Shown piece after piece: positions 41,745 to 51,623 of a DNA stretch of 54,422 nt (position 1 is its first letter; each line of letters opens with the position of its first letter). A program made the position numbers and the translations under genes. The stretch is from Oscillospiraceae bacterium. Its GTDB lineage: Bacteria > Bacillota > Clostridia > Oscillospirales > UBA929. Below the pieces are notes generated by a model that was given only the letters and a program-made list of their open reading frames with translations, did no database searches and was not told the DNA's origin. The stretch lies in contig WRAI01000016.1 of NCBI GenBank assembly GCA_009780275.1, forward strand, positions 1-54,422, read 5' to 3'.

Positions 41745-41839
41745 TTTGAATATGGTGATTGCCGCCCCTACATGGCATACCGCTTAATATAAACTGCTGT
41801 GTTTCGCGGTGATGTTGCAAATGCTTGTTTACTGTGAAG

Positions 41840-42658
41840 TTAGCCGCATTTATCCAGCAGACGCACAATCCTCAACAGCAAATCTTTCTTTTTTATGGCA
41901 TGGTTATTCCACGTTTCGCTATATTGCCCAACTTTGGAATAGTATCTATTTGTTAGTATCGATATAGAATCGTCGAGATTAACAAGCCTGTCACAGAGTG
42001 AATGCAAAAACGGCACGGTAGATTGCGCCATGAACTCGCCAAAATATCTGTTATGTGCGGCGTCTTCAAGTCCGGCCATCCAAAAAACGAAGCTTTTGTC
42101 ATCGGGCATGACTAAGTCAGAGAGTTTAACTGCATCGAACGGGCCGTGGTCCCACCAATAAATCATATATGCGCGTTCTTTTTCATCGTTGAGCGTCCGC
42201 TCTGCCTGTATTTTCGCGACAAGCGGGTCATTAGGACAGAAGCTGTATAAAACATTGCAAGCCGGGGAAATATGCGTGGCGCGGTCACCTCGCCGATTAT
42301 CACACGTGAACTCGCCAGTGATAATTTCACGGCATAATTTAAGGGTTTTAGCGACCATCTCATCATCGACTGGAAGTGACAAGTCGTGTAATCGCCTGAT
42401 TGTGGACCTGTCAGTTATTTTATGCTTTTTCCTTGCGGAAGGGCTTGTGTCCATTGGGTAAAAATCGCCCCACGAACCGTCCGGAAACTGCTCCTCCGCC
42501 ATTTCTGTGTACAACGTGAACCTTTTCGTCCATTCATATGCGTCATATATGGTCTGCGCATCGGATTGTAATAATTCTTTTTCGATAATATACTCACAAA
42601 ACGGAGATGGCTCATTATCCAGCAGGTAATTTATATAAGGGTTCACCATCTTATTCAT
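41840..42658 (-). CDS. Hypothetical protein, helical
   Basis: A 272-aa soluble, mostly helical protein without signal or TM. The segment EEQFPDGSWGDFYP resembles the QW-type repeats of prenyltransferase/terpene-cyclase alpha-alpha barrels, and the C-terminus is Asp/Arg rich. A relation to that fold is only a suggestion. Start placed at 42658 behind GGAG; a longer start at 42700 exists. Same strand as the pantothenate kinase, 122 bp downstream of it. Confidence 0.6.
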   Translation of the reverse strand: MNKMVNPYINYLLDNEPSPFCEYIIEKELLQSDAQTIYDAYEWTKRFTLYTEMAEEQFPDGSWGDFYPMDTSPSARKKHKITDRSTIRRLHDLSLPVDDEMVAKTLKLCREIITGEFTCDNRRGDRATHISPACNVLYSFCPNDPLVAKIQAERTLNDEKERAYMIYWWDHGPFDAVKLSDLVMPDDKSFVFWMAGLEDAAHNRYFGEFMAQSTVPFLHSLCDRLVNLDDSISILTNRYYSKVGQYSETWNNHAIKKKDLLLRIVRLLDKCG

Positions 42659-42780
42659 ATCCTGTTCTCCGTGCAAATAATATAAATATTCCGCCCACAT
42701 GGCGCGAGTATGCGTGATGTAGCGAGTGTTTCTACCGTGACTCTTTGGGCAGTAAGTCCTTCGCCAATTACCATTGTCCC

Positions 42781-43602
42781 CTATTCAACCGCCGGCGATT
42801 TCGCCGCCCCAATCGCCGTGGCAAATTCGGCATTCTCAGGTATCACAAACCGCTCATCAAACAGCACTTCCAGTCTGTCGAAAATATTACGCCCCAGCGG
42901 AGAAACGGATAGATTGCCAATCAGCACAATGTTTTTAATCCCTACTGACCGCGCCGCGAACCGTGATGTCATGCCGATGGTTTCGATGACCATGTTGACG
43001 ATGCCGGCGGCGGTGTCGTTCTTAGTTGCCATGTCTTCAATTTTACCGAAATTTGAAGCGGTAATATCAGGCGGCAAGCCTGTCGATTCGCCGATGCTGA
43101 TATCGCCGATGCGCAGGTCGACTTTGTGGCAGTCGCCCTGCAAGGCCATTTCCATCACGGCATCAAAGCCGCGCACATGGAGTAGCTCGTAGCCCAAGCC
43201 CAGCAATGTGCCGCCACCGACGCCGGTGCCGCCCAAGTGCGTCCAATCGTCGCCCTCAGCCAGCACAAACGCCGTACCGGTGCCCATGCTGACAATGAGT
43301 GCCTTGTCCATGCCGCTCAGGGTCAAACCACCTTTGCCGATGGCTTGGAATTCATTGACGCGATAGGTCGACAGGTCATACAACGGCCCTTCCACATAGC
43401 TGTTTCCCGTACCCGTAATCATCACGCGCTCAATGTCGTGCAGAGATAGCTTATTTTCGCTCAATAGTTTACCAAATGCGCCGTAAACGCTGGTAAGAGC
43501 GTCATCAGCGCGCACGAGCAGGGGTTGGAGCATGGTGCCGTCGCGCATGCCGACGATTTTGGTCGTCGAGCCGCCGACGTCAATGCCGATGATGATAGAC
43601 AT
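42781..43602 (-). CDS. coaW: Type II pantothenate kinase
   Basis: A 273-aa kinase of the acetate-kinase/actin fold that phosphorylates pantothenate, the first step to coenzyme A. Motifs: IGIDVGGSTTKIVG (phosphate 1 loop), the FQAIGKGG segment, VSMGTGTAFV (phosphate 2) and GGTGVGGGTLLGLG, typical of the eukaryotic/Staphylococcus type II enzymes. These are usually not inhibited by CoA. Most bacteria use type I or III. SD AAGAAGTG. Confidence 0.9.
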   Translation of the reverse strand: MSIIIGIDVGGSTTKIVGMRDGTMLQPLLVRADDALTSVYGAFGKLLSENKLSLHDIERVMITGTGNSYVEGPLYDLSTYRVNEFQAIGKGGLTLSGMDKALIVSMGTGTAFVLAEGDDWTHLGGTGVGGGTLLGLGYELLHVRGFDAVMEMALQGDCHKVDLRIGDISIGESTGLPPDITASNFGKIEDMATKNDTAAGIVNMVIETIGMTSRFAARSVGIKNIVLIGNLSVSPLGRNIFDRLEVLFDERFVIPENAEFATAIGAAKSPAVE

Positions 43603-43722
43603 GAAATCACTTCTTTCAAGGTTGATGCCTCATTATGACATAGAAATGCCATGATTGCAAGTATACTCCTGCCCAAAACCGGCAATAATCCCCTTGATTA
43701 CCATCATCAGGGGGATTATTCT

Positions 43723-44004
43723 ATGGTCAAAGGCATTGCAAAGCGCGTCGTTGTTGTACGCTTTTCCGATGTGCAGCTGTTCGAGCAGGCAATCTTGCTT
43801 ATGCGTGACGGTTGCGAAAATGAGGGCGTGACTGAGGCGCAGATTTTAGAAGAGGCCAATGAGCTTGCCGCGCAAGTTCAGCGTGAGCAAGCGTATCAGC
43901 CTGTGCAAATCTCTCATCGGTCGCGGCTGAGTTGGGGCGCGCGGATTTTTTGTCTTGTGTGGGGTGCGGGGCTGGCAAGTTTAGTTTGGGTGCTTGTGCA
44001 TTGA
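43723..44004 (+). CDS. Small hypothetical protein with C-terminal TM
   Basis: A 93-aa protein: the N-terminal MVKGIAKRVVVVRFSDVQLF with a short helical region, then a C-terminal TM (FCLVWGAGLASLVWVLV). SD AGGGGG before the ATG; the longer frame from 43651 begins in non-coding sequence. Similar small proteins occur in other Clostridia, but the function is unknown. Confidence 0.7.
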   Translation: MVKGIAKRVVVVRFSDVQLFEQAILLMRDGCENEGVTEAQILEEANELAAQVQREQAYQPVQISHRSRLSWGARIFCLVWGAGLASLVWVLVH

Positions 44005-44101
44005 CGGCTGGCGGGAATTAACGTATAATACCAAAAGAGTAGTCATTGATTCGGCTCCGTGGTGTGTATTACTTTTATACTATATTTTAGGAGTGATTGT
44101 C

Positions 44102-45973
44102 ATGCGTAAACTTGTCGTTATTCTGCTCGCCGCTGTTATCCTCGCACCGATGGGGTTGGCAGCTGCGCAGCCGCGGTGGGAATGGCCGTTTGTTGATGAC
44201 GTGCCGGAAGCGACAGACTTTCCCTTTATAGAGCAACTTAATTGGCCGGACACTGCGCTGATTGATGCGCCGATGGTGATAGGCAGCGCATGGAGCGAAA
44301 GCATGCTTGACGCTACGGCTGTGCGGTTGTATATTTCAATCGACGAGGACGGAAAACTCAGACTCAATTATGACGGATACGAAAGCGACTTACGGCGTGT
44401 GTTGACGCTCTGCCAACGACATGGCATTTTGCCGATTTTCGAGGTTTGGGAAGAGGACGTTGTCGATGCTTTGCTTGAATTCCTCGATGACATCAATATG
44501 CAAGATGGCGTTATACTGAGCGTGAGTGCAGACATTTTGCGCCGAATGCACACGCAACGCCCGCAAATGTCGCGGGCGTTGTGGGCTATGGCGTCAGACG
44601 AGCCAAATGCCATTGAAGTCGCGGCCGAGGCGCATCGCGCCGGAGCAAGTATTGTTGTGACGCACAATGTCATGCCGACGGACGCCGAGATGGAGGCCTA
44701 CATACGTGCCCTGCAACGACGTATGCTGACGGTATGGGTTAGCTTGCCCGATGGTCATTTTGATGCGTGGCATCAGTCGATACTGCAAGCTCCCGACGGC
44801 TTGATGGGCGACCCAACGCTGTTGCGCAACGCCATAGAACAATATACCGGCACGCCTATCCTGCTCCGTTCGCCGCTGCTGATCGGTCACCGCGGCGCAC
44901 CGATGTGGGCGCCGGAGAATACGCTCGAAGGTGCGATGCTGGCGATGGCGCAAGGTGCCGATGGTGTTGAAATGGATGCACTACATACTGCCGACCGTCA
45001 CCTGGTCCTTATGCATGACGACACCGTTGATGCCACGACGGACGGGCGCGGACGCGTGCGTGACATGACACTGGAACAAATCCGCGAGTTGACGGCCAAC
45101 GTCATGGACACCAACTACACCAGCTCCGATGTCGCGCAATGGTTGCCGGAAGATTTTCCCGATATTCGCGTGCCGACATTGCGGGAATACTTTGAATATT
45201 TTGACGAAAATCATCTCGACGGCATATTATTTATCGAAATCAAGTCGCAAGGGCAATTGTTTGACATTGACGCTGAATTGTTGCGTGACTTAGTCGAAGA
45301 GTTCAATTTCCAAGACCGCATTGTCTTCATTTCGTTTAATTTGAGCCAGCAGTCGCAGCGCATGAAAGAATTGCTGCCTGAAGTGCCGATGACCTACTTG
45401 ACATCGCGTTCGGGCGGACGTTTCGGCACGCGCACCCAGGTGCAATTGACAACGTCAAACTTCGCGGCCCTCAACCGTAACGCCGGCGATTTTACGATGG
45501 AGGAAGTGCGCGACGCCCGCGCCCGCGGTGTGCTGACAGGCGGTTGGACGTATAATTCATCGCTGCTCGGCCAAGAGGCAACGTTCCCGACCTTTGCGGC
45601 CAACTATGTCACGGGCATGGCCGTTATGACAACGGCTGATGTGACGGTCGGCGCGGCCATTCCCGTGCATTTGACGCGGGATGGCGTTGCTACGGCGCGG
45701 GATGGTACGCAAACTGAAGTTGAGATTGAAATTCTAACGCTTGCAGATGGTGTAGAAGTAGCTAAAACGATCATCTCGTTGGGTGAATATGAATTCGCGC
45801 TGCTCAGTGAGCCATTCGAGCAAGAGGGAACGGGAGATGCCGGTTCATTGGTTATAGAGAGACGTATTAACGCACTCACGCTCCTTCTAAGCGGCGTAGT
45901 GGTTGTTGCGGCAGTGGTGATAATTACACTGATAATACGGCGCACTAAAAAAAGGAGAAATAACCATGCGTAA
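44102..45973 (+). CDS. Membrane-anchored glycerophosphodiester phosphodiesterase with duplicated domain
   Basis: A 623-aa exported protein: signal peptide (LVVILLAAVILAPMGLAAA), an N-terminal module (about residues 25-260) that looks like a degenerate GDPD barrel, a canonical GDPD domain (about 265-500), a beta-rich stretch and a C-terminal TM (LLLSGVVVVAAVVIITLII) with a KKRR tail. The catalytic motifs GHRGAPMWAPENT, GVEMDALH and LVLMHDDTV are intact. It should release glycerol-3-phosphate from glycerophosphodiesters or teichoic-acid chains outside the cell. SD TAGGAGTG. The next gene is a paralogue of its N-terminal module. Confidence 0.9.
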   Translation: MRKLVVILLAAVILAPMGLAAAQPRWEWPFVDDVPEATDFPFIEQLNWPDTALIDAPMVIGSAWSESMLDATAVRLYISIDEDGKLRLNYDGYESDLRRVLTLCQRHGILPIFEVWEEDVVDALLEFLDDINMQDGVILSVSADILRRMHTQRPQMSRALWAMASDEPNAIEVAAEAHRAGASIVVTHNVMPTDAEMEAYIRALQRRMLTVWVSLPDGHFDAWHQSILQAPDGLMGDPTLLRNAIEQYTGTPILLRSPLLIGHRGAPMWAPENTLEGAMLAMAQGADGVEMDALHTADRHLVLMHDDTVDATTDGRGRVRDMTLEQIRELTANVMDTNYTSSDVAQWLPEDFPDIRVPTLREYFEYFDENHLDGILFIEIKSQGQLFDIDAELLRDLVEEFNFQDRIVFISFNLSQQSQRMKELLPEVPMTYLTSRSGGRFGTRTQVQLTTSNFAALNRNAGDFTMEEVRDARARGVLTGGWTYNSSLLGQEATFPTFAANYVTGMAVMTTADVTVGAAIPVHLTRDGVATARDGTQTEVEIEILTLADGVEVAKTIISLGEYEFALLSEPFEQEGTGDAGSLVIERRINALTLLLSGVVVVAAVVIITLIIRRTKKRRNNHA

Positions 45974-46952
45974 ATTTTCCGTTATTCTGCTGGTCTTTGC
46001 TGTATTCGTGCCGGTGGCATTTGCCGCCGCACCGCCGACAGTTCATCAATTTGACGTGCCGGAGGCCACAAGCTTTCCCGCGATTGAGCACCTCAACTTC
46101 CCCGAAACAGTGGTGCAAGACCCGCCGCACATTATCGCGTCGGGGGCATGGGATGAGCGTATGACAGACGCAACAGCTGTCGTATTGACCATGTCACTGC
46201 GGCATTGGTGGGACGATGCATATAACGAGTTAGAGCGCGAATTGCGCCTGACGCTCGAATGGGACGGCGGTGAAAGCGAATTGCGGCGCATTTTAACTGT
46301 CGGCCAACAATACGGCATTTTGCCCATTTTTTCGGTCTATGATGAAGACACGCTGGATGCTCTATTCAACTTATTTGATGAACTTGATCTGCAAGATGGC
46401 GTTATCATGAGCGAATACTTTATTATTTTGCGCCGTGTGGCGGCAGAGCGTCCGAACATGGCACGTGCCTTTTGGGTGCGGCCGATGTTTTGGGATATCC
46501 CTCTCGATGAACAGTCGCCGCCGGGCGATTCAAACATACCTATGCGGCCGGAAAATCCGGCATATATTGTTGAAGACGCGCGCCTTAGCGAGGCAAACAT
46601 TGTTGTCTTGCCCGCAGGGCCGCCCGGTAGCAGTCGCGTAGAGACAGAATACATACAGGCCCTGCAAGACAGCGGATTAGAGGTCTGGGTCGATGTGCCG
46701 CCCGATGTCGCTGAAACCGACTTGCATGGTATGGTCGCTCAGGCGCCCGATGGCTTGATCACACACGACCCGTCACAGCTGCGTCGTATGTATGAGCAAT
46801 ATGGACAACCTGCCGGAAGCAATGCGTCGGTGCGTCGTTTCGGCGCAGTCGACTACCTCATCGCGGCGATAACCATCGCGGCGGCAGTGACGTTAACAAT
46901 GCGTATCATACGCCGACGTAAAAATAAGGTTGCGCCAAATAGCGATTCATGA
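45966..46952 (+). CDS. Membrane-anchored paralogue of the GDPD N-terminal module, non-catalytic
   Basis: A 328-aa protein whose signal peptide and mature part track the N-terminal half of the previous gene: MRKFSVILLV, DVPEATSFPAIEHLNFPET, WDERMTDATAVVL, LRRILTVGQQYGILPIF, DLQDGVIMS and AQAPDGLITHDPSQL. It lacks the GDPD motifs (HRG, PENT, ExD) and ends with a TM (YLIAAITIAAAVTLTMRII) and a basic tail. It overlaps the upstream gene by 8 bp, so it arose by tandem duplication, or the longer gene by fusion. Perhaps a binding partner of the enzyme. Confidence 0.85.
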   Translation: MRKFSVILLVFAVFVPVAFAAAPPTVHQFDVPEATSFPAIEHLNFPETVVQDPPHIIASGAWDERMTDATAVVLTMSLRHWWDDAYNELERELRLTLEWDGGESELRRILTVGQQYGILPIFSVYDEDTLDALFNLFDELDLQDGVIMSEYFIILRRVAAERPNMARAFWVRPMFWDIPLDEQSPPGDSNIPMRPENPAYIVEDARLSEANIVVLPAGPPGSSRVETEYIQALQDSGLEVWVDVPPDVAETDLHGMVAQAPDGLITHDPSQLRRMYEQYGQPAGSNASVRRFGAVDYLIAAITIAAAVTLTMRIIRRRKNKVAPNSDS

Positions 46953-47008
46953 TAGAATGGTCGGAAAGTGAAAGTATGCCCCACACAAAAGACAGGAGAA
47001 CCACCATC

Positions 47009-47947
47009 ATGCACTACCAAGAACTGCACCACATCGTCGAAAACATGGAAAAGGCTATCTTCGGCAAGCGACAAACCATCGAATTTCTGCTCATGGCACT
47101 GCTGTGCCAAGGTCATGTTCTTATTGAGGATGTGCCTGGCGTAGGCAAAACTTCTATGGTCGCCGCATTGGCAAAAAGTGTAGACTGCTCATTCAAACGC
47201 ATCCAATTTACACCCGACTTGATGCCCAGCGACATTACCGGATTTAGCATTTATAACCAAAAGACCGGTGATTTCGATTTTCGCATGGGGCAAGTATCTG
47301 CGTCTTTCGTGTTAGCCGATGAAATCAACCGTGCATCACCTAAAACGCAGTCGGCATTGCTCGAAGCCATGGAAGAAGCGCAAGTTACCGTTGATGGCGT
47401 GACACATAAGTTGCCCGAGCCATTTATGGTATTGGCGACGCAAAACCCCATCGAATATGTTGGGACGTATCCGCTGCCCGAAGCGCAAATCGATCGTTTC
47501 TTGATGTGTATATCCATGGGCTATCCCGAAAAAGCTGAGGAAGCCGCTATTCTGAAAAACTATCAGGGCACCAACCCGCTCAAAGCCCTGCAAGCTGTTG
47601 TCAACGGCGCTGCCATCACGGCGCTGCAAGCCAAAGTCAACGAAATTTTTGTCGACGATTTGGTGCACCAATACATCGTTGACTTGGCGACCTATACGCG
47701 CAACCACGCGGCGGCAGCACTGGGTGTCAGCCCGCGTGGCAGTTTGTCGTTGTGCCGCGCGGCACAGGCCTGCGCGTTGTACAACAACCGTAGCTATGTT
47801 CTGCCCGATGACATCAAGTTGCTCGCTGTGCCCGTGCTGGCGCATCGCGTCATTCTCAAGCAAGAGGCGCGCTTGGGCGACATCACGGCACAGGCGATTG
47901 TTGAAGAGGCTTTGACGCGTGTCGCCGCGCCCATCGCCAAATTATAA
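47009..47947 (+). CDS. MoxR family AAA+ ATPase
   Basis: A 312-aa AAA+ protein: Walker A EDVPGVGKTSMV, Walker B FVLADEINRASPKTQSALLE, and the arginine-finger segment PLPEAQIDRFLM. MoxR ATPases act as chaperones for maturing protein complexes and stand beside DUF58 genes, as here. SD CAGGAGAA; an in-frame extension of 20 codons is rejected. First of the MoxR-DUF58-transglutaminase set. Confidence 0.93.
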   Translation: MHYQELHHIVENMEKAIFGKRQTIEFLLMALLCQGHVLIEDVPGVGKTSMVAALAKSVDCSFKRIQFTPDLMPSDITGFSIYNQKTGDFDFRMGQVSASFVLADEINRASPKTQSALLEAMEEAQVTVDGVTHKLPEPFMVLATQNPIEYVGTYPLPEAQIDRFLMCISMGYPEKAEEAAILKNYQGTNPLKALQAVVNGAAITALQAKVNEIFVDDLVHQYIVDLATYTRNHAAAALGVSPRGSLSLCRAAQACALYNNRSYVLPDDIKLLAVPVLAHRVILKQEARLGDITAQAIVEEALTRVAAPIAKL

Positions 47948-47951
47948 AGTC

Positions 47952-49160
47952 ATGGCAAAGCACAAGGTTGGTATGTATCCGGTGGGAAAAAAACAGCAGC
48001 GCAGGCATGTGCGCGTGCAGCTTCCCTTTTTGATTCTTACCGTTTTCATGTTTATCATGGCATCGCATTACGGTGGTTTTGTGCCGTATGCGCTGTTGTA
48101 TATGCTTGGCGCATTGGTGATTCTCGTGCCGTTCAATATCTATTTTTTGCGAAAATCATTGCGTCTGCAGCTGCGGCACGGGAGCAGCCGCTATGTCAGT
48201 GGCGCGGCAACCAATCTGAATATGGTAGTGCGAAACGGTTCGCGCTTGCCTGTGTCGCTGTTTACCTGTACGTTGCAGTCGGACTTGCAAGGGTTTGAGC
48301 AACAGATGTACTGCTCATTTGCCGTGCCGCCCAGAGCGACAAGTGTGCAGGCAACGCCCATCACCATGCAATATCGCGGCGTATATGAATTTACTGCCAC
48401 ATCGGGTTTATACCGTGATATGTGGGGCATTGCGCGCTTTCGTGACAAGAGGCTCAATCAAAGTACGAAAATCACGGTTTTTCCTAAACTGCACCAAGTC
48501 AAAGTCATGGGGCGCAGTCGCATTTTATCCGAGCATGAGGAGCGTGTATTAAAGCGCGGCTTCGAAGAAAGCGGGCTGTACAGCGATATCCGCGAGTACC
48601 AACCCGGAGACAGTCAATCGCGCATCCACTGGAAATTGAGTGCGGCGCGCGATAATTTAATGAGCAAGCACTACGAAACAAGCGACGATGACGAGCTGTT
48701 GCTCTGGCTTGATATGTTTCGTCCCAACAGCAAAAACAGCCTGCAAATGCAGGAAAAGATGATGGAACTTGTGGCCTCTGTGGTCGATTTCTGCCTGCGC
48801 AACGCCATTCCGCTGATGGTATGCTATCATTGCGACGGCGCGCTTGTCACAAAAGAGGCGCGAACCATCGGCGATTTCGAAATGATTTACGCTGCGTTGG
48901 CATCGGCACCTTTTGATGAGGCAGTGTCGTTGCGCGATTTTATCAAGCAGCAAATGCCGGTGCGTGAGACACTTGTTTTCACCACACAAGAAGATGCCGA
49001 TTTCAATGTGGTGCTGGACAACCCCAATCGCCGCGTCGAAGCCTTTGTTGTCAGCAATGACAACGACAAGCCGCGGACGCACACGCCGAGCCATTCACTT
49101 AAAGTACACACCGTCGCGCCCGACGCCGATGTGCGCCGCACATTGGAGGTGGCTTCATGA
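47952..49160 (+). CDS. DUF58 domain membrane protein
   Basis: A 402-aa protein with two N-terminal TM segments (LPFLILTVFMFIMASHYGG and VPYALLYMLGALVILVPF) and a DUF58 domain. The family signature is clear: GLYSDIREYQPGDSQSRIHW followed by KLSAARDNLMSKHYE. The last part adopts the vWA-like region expected for the family. It is 4 bp after moxR, without a good SD, and its stop overlaps the next start as ATGA. Substrate protein unknown. Confidence 0.92.
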   Translation: MAKHKVGMYPVGKKQQRRHVRVQLPFLILTVFMFIMASHYGGFVPYALLYMLGALVILVPFNIYFLRKSLRLQLRHGSSRYVSGAATNLNMVVRNGSRLPVSLFTCTLQSDLQGFEQQMYCSFAVPPRATSVQATPITMQYRGVYEFTATSGLYRDMWGIARFRDKRLNQSTKITVFPKLHQVKVMGRSRILSEHEERVLKRGFEESGLYSDIREYQPGDSQSRIHWKLSAARDNLMSKHYETSDDDELLLWLDMFRPNSKNSLQMQEKMMELVASVVDFCLRNAIPLMVCYHCDGALVTKEARTIGDFEMIYAALASAPFDEAVSLRDFIKQQMPVRETLVFTTQEDADFNVVLDNPNRRVEAFVVSNDNDKPRTHTPSHSLKVHTVAPDADVRRTLEVAS

Positions 49161-51547
49161 GCAAAAAGAGTATGACTAACGAGCAAATCGCCATTGGTAA
49201 AATGCCGAAGGATAAAACCAATATATGGAAGCTTCGCGGCATTGATTTAGGCTTTGCCGCGATGATTACGTTCTGTCTTTTGCTGGCAATGAGTGCCTTT
49301 TTCGCCATTCCGATCGAGCCGCTTTTTATTGTTACGCGGTTAATTTTATTTGCGCCTGTCATTATACTGCTCCACATCCGCGTGTTCCGCTTGGTGGTGT
49401 GGGGCGTGGGCATATTGCTAGCCGTACTTGTCGGTGTTTCATTTGCACTTTCGCTGGATAACTTTTTTGTCAACTTTATCAGCGATTATGCGCAGTGGCT
49501 GTACGAATTCATCGCGGTACAAATCCGCTACGACCGCGCTTATATTGACTTTACATATGGCGCATTGTTGCTTGCGTTTTTTGTCGCGGCGTACGTCTGT
49601 ATGCGCATTCATTTGTATATCCCAATTTTTGTTGCCGGTGCCATGCTCTTTTTGTCGCAGCCGGTTGACGAGTTTTCACTCCCGCTCTTTGTGTTGTTCC
49701 TATTGCTGCTCGTGGTTGTCATGGCATGGCAAGTCGTATCAAAACATAATCGAACAGGGTTAAGTACGTTGTTTGGTGGCATCATTCCGTTGTGCGTGAT
49801 TGCGTTGCTGTTGAGCGTCGTTACGCCGAAGTCGCCTTCGCCGCTGCAAATTCCCGCCGTCAGTGACATTGTCGATGCGCTCAACTTAGACGTTCGTAAC
49901 TGGGCGATGTTTCGCCCCACGTTTGGCGCAGGAAACTTGGGCGGCGGACAGTTGGGCGGTCCATTTCGTGGCAGTGATACCGTAATGGTCAGCGTGACCA
50001 ATGGCTATCAGACATACTTGCGCGCGTATACATTCTTGCATTATGATGGCTCGCGCTGGCATTCCGTGGGAATCGATGATGATCGCACGGCACGTTCGTA
50101 TACCGAGATTTTTGATCAAGTGCTGTTCGAAGACGGACGCACGCGGCAAATGACCATCGAATATCAAGCCTTGCAAACCAATCTGTTGCTGCGGCCGCAA
50201 TTTATGGTGCGCTATTCGGGGCCGGCAGAAGTGACCGTATTTGAAGATCCGGCGCGCGATGTTATCTATGTCGATACCGTGCAGGGACAAGGCTTTGAAT
50301 ACACCGTTACAGCATTCTACCCGCGCATTGACAGAGAAGACTACTATGCCATCTTGCGTATGCCGCAGGGCGTTGCCCGCATTACAGATAACATGACATC
50401 AGAGGAGCGGACAATCGCCGAGGAAATTGCGGCAGCCGAACGTGAAGCCGTGCGGGAGGCAGGCACGCTGTTCTTTGCGCACGGTGAATTGCTGCAAAAC
50501 CGGCTTGTGCCGCGCTGGACGCCGGCCGAGGCACGCGAACTGCCGGGCGCGTTGCATTATCGACAAGGGCATCGTGTTGCAGTGCTGGCGCGTGAGATTA
50601 CCGCGCCATACAACAATCAGTTCGATCGCGCTATGGCATTGGAGCGATATCTGCGCGAGAATTTTGAATATTATACCGAAATGAGGCACCCGCCGCGCAA
50701 CGTCGATTTCGTTGATCACTTCTTGTTTGAGGAACAAAGAGGGCATTGTCAATATTTTGCCTCAGCCTTCGTCGTTATGGCGCGAACGCTGGGTATGCCG
50801 GCACGGTATGTGCAGGGCTTTGTGTTGCGTCCCGTTGAGGACGGCGAAGAGGGTGAATATGAGGCCACTGGCTGGGATGCGCACGCGTGGGGAGAGGTGT
50901 TTTTTGAGGGCCTTGGGTGGGTAATTTTTGAACCGACACCCGGCTTTGCCGATGCTGCGCCGCCGCCAATCGCGCCGCCGTTGCCGCCGTCACCGCCGCC
51001 GGGCGAACAAACGCCAACCCCGACCCCACCTCCACCAACCCCGACGCCTCCGCCCGGATATACGCCGACGCCGCCAGACAGGCCGGACATCACGCCGCCG
51101 CCAAGACCCGGTGACCCCGATTACCCCGGTGACACCGGTGGCATTGAGATTCCGCCATGGGTTTGGATTGTGTCAGGCATAGTCACAGCAAAGGCGGCCA
51201 TGCTGCTATTTAACAACCGTCGTTCAGCACGTAAGGCAAGAAGAATTGCAGATGGCGGCGCAGATGGCGTAAAACTGTTATGGAAAACGGTGTTAAAAAT
51301 TATGCCGTTGTATGGTTTGGGCAAACATGATGATGAAACCGTCCGTGAATATGCCGCGCGGTTGAGCAGTGAATTGTCGTTGCCCGAATTGCGCTCGTAT
51401 GCCGCGCAGCTGGATGCCTTGGTTTACGGAAATGTGCCGCCGCAAGACGCGCCGTATGGCGAATTTTACGATGCGTGGCGCGATTCGCTGCGTTGCTTGT
51501 CATGGTGGCGGTACGCAATTTTACGTTTTGGTGCAGGGGTGATTTAA
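49157..51547 (+). CDS. TgpA-like transglutaminase membrane protein
   Basis: A 796-aa protein with about seven N-terminal TM segments (residues 30-245), an extracellular region, a transglutaminase-core domain (about 490-595), a very Pro/Thr-rich linker (about 598-655), a single TM and a cytosolic DUF4129-like tail. The papain-like triad is visible in RGHCQYFASAFVVMARTLGM (Cys), TGWDAHAWGEVFFEG (His) and WVIFEPTPG (Glu where Asp is more common). Start overlaps the DUF58 stop; SD GGAGGTGG. It may modify or cross-link surface proteins, with MoxR and DUF58 assisting. Confidence 0.93.
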   Translation: MSKKSMTNEQIAIGKMPKDKTNIWKLRGIDLGFAAMITFCLLLAMSAFFAIPIEPLFIVTRLILFAPVIILLHIRVFRLVVWGVGILLAVLVGVSFALSLDNFFVNFISDYAQWLYEFIAVQIRYDRAYIDFTYGALLLAFFVAAYVCMRIHLYIPIFVAGAMLFLSQPVDEFSLPLFVLFLLLLVVVMAWQVVSKHNRTGLSTLFGGIIPLCVIALLLSVVTPKSPSPLQIPAVSDIVDALNLDVRNWAMFRPTFGAGNLGGGQLGGPFRGSDTVMVSVTNGYQTYLRAYTFLHYDGSRWHSVGIDDDRTARSYTEIFDQVLFEDGRTRQMTIEYQALQTNLLLRPQFMVRYSGPAEVTVFEDPARDVIYVDTVQGQGFEYTVTAFYPRIDREDYYAILRMPQGVARITDNMTSEERTIAEEIAAAEREAVREAGTLFFAHGELLQNRLVPRWTPAEARELPGALHYRQGHRVAVLAREITAPYNNQFDRAMALERYLRENFEYYTEMRHPPRNVDFVDHFLFEEQRGHCQYFASAFVVMARTLGMPARYVQGFVLRPVEDGEEGEYEATGWDAHAWGEVFFEGLGWVIFEPTPGFADAAPPPIAPPLPPSPPPGEQTPTPTPPPPTPTPPPGYTPTPPDRPDITPPPRPGDPDYPGDTGGIEIPPWVWIVSGIVTAKAAMLLFNNRRSARKARRIADGGADGVKLLWKTVLKIMPLYGLGKHDDETVREYAARLSSELSLPELRSYAAQLDALVYGNVPPQDAPYGEFYDAWRDSLRCLSWWRYAILRFGAGVI

Positions 51548-51554
51548 TCTAATG

Positions 51555-51581
51555 GTAGGGGCGAACACAATTCGCCCCCTA
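51555..51581. repeat. Dispersed palindromic repeat, copy i
   Basis: GGGGCGAA / TTCGCCCC around CACAA, with outer GTAGGGG and CCCCCTATA. It lies after the transglutaminase gene, possibly acting as its terminator. Confidence 0.6.
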
Positions 51582-51623
51582 TACTCATAGAATGATATTA
51601 TAAATCATCATGTGAGGTGTCCC

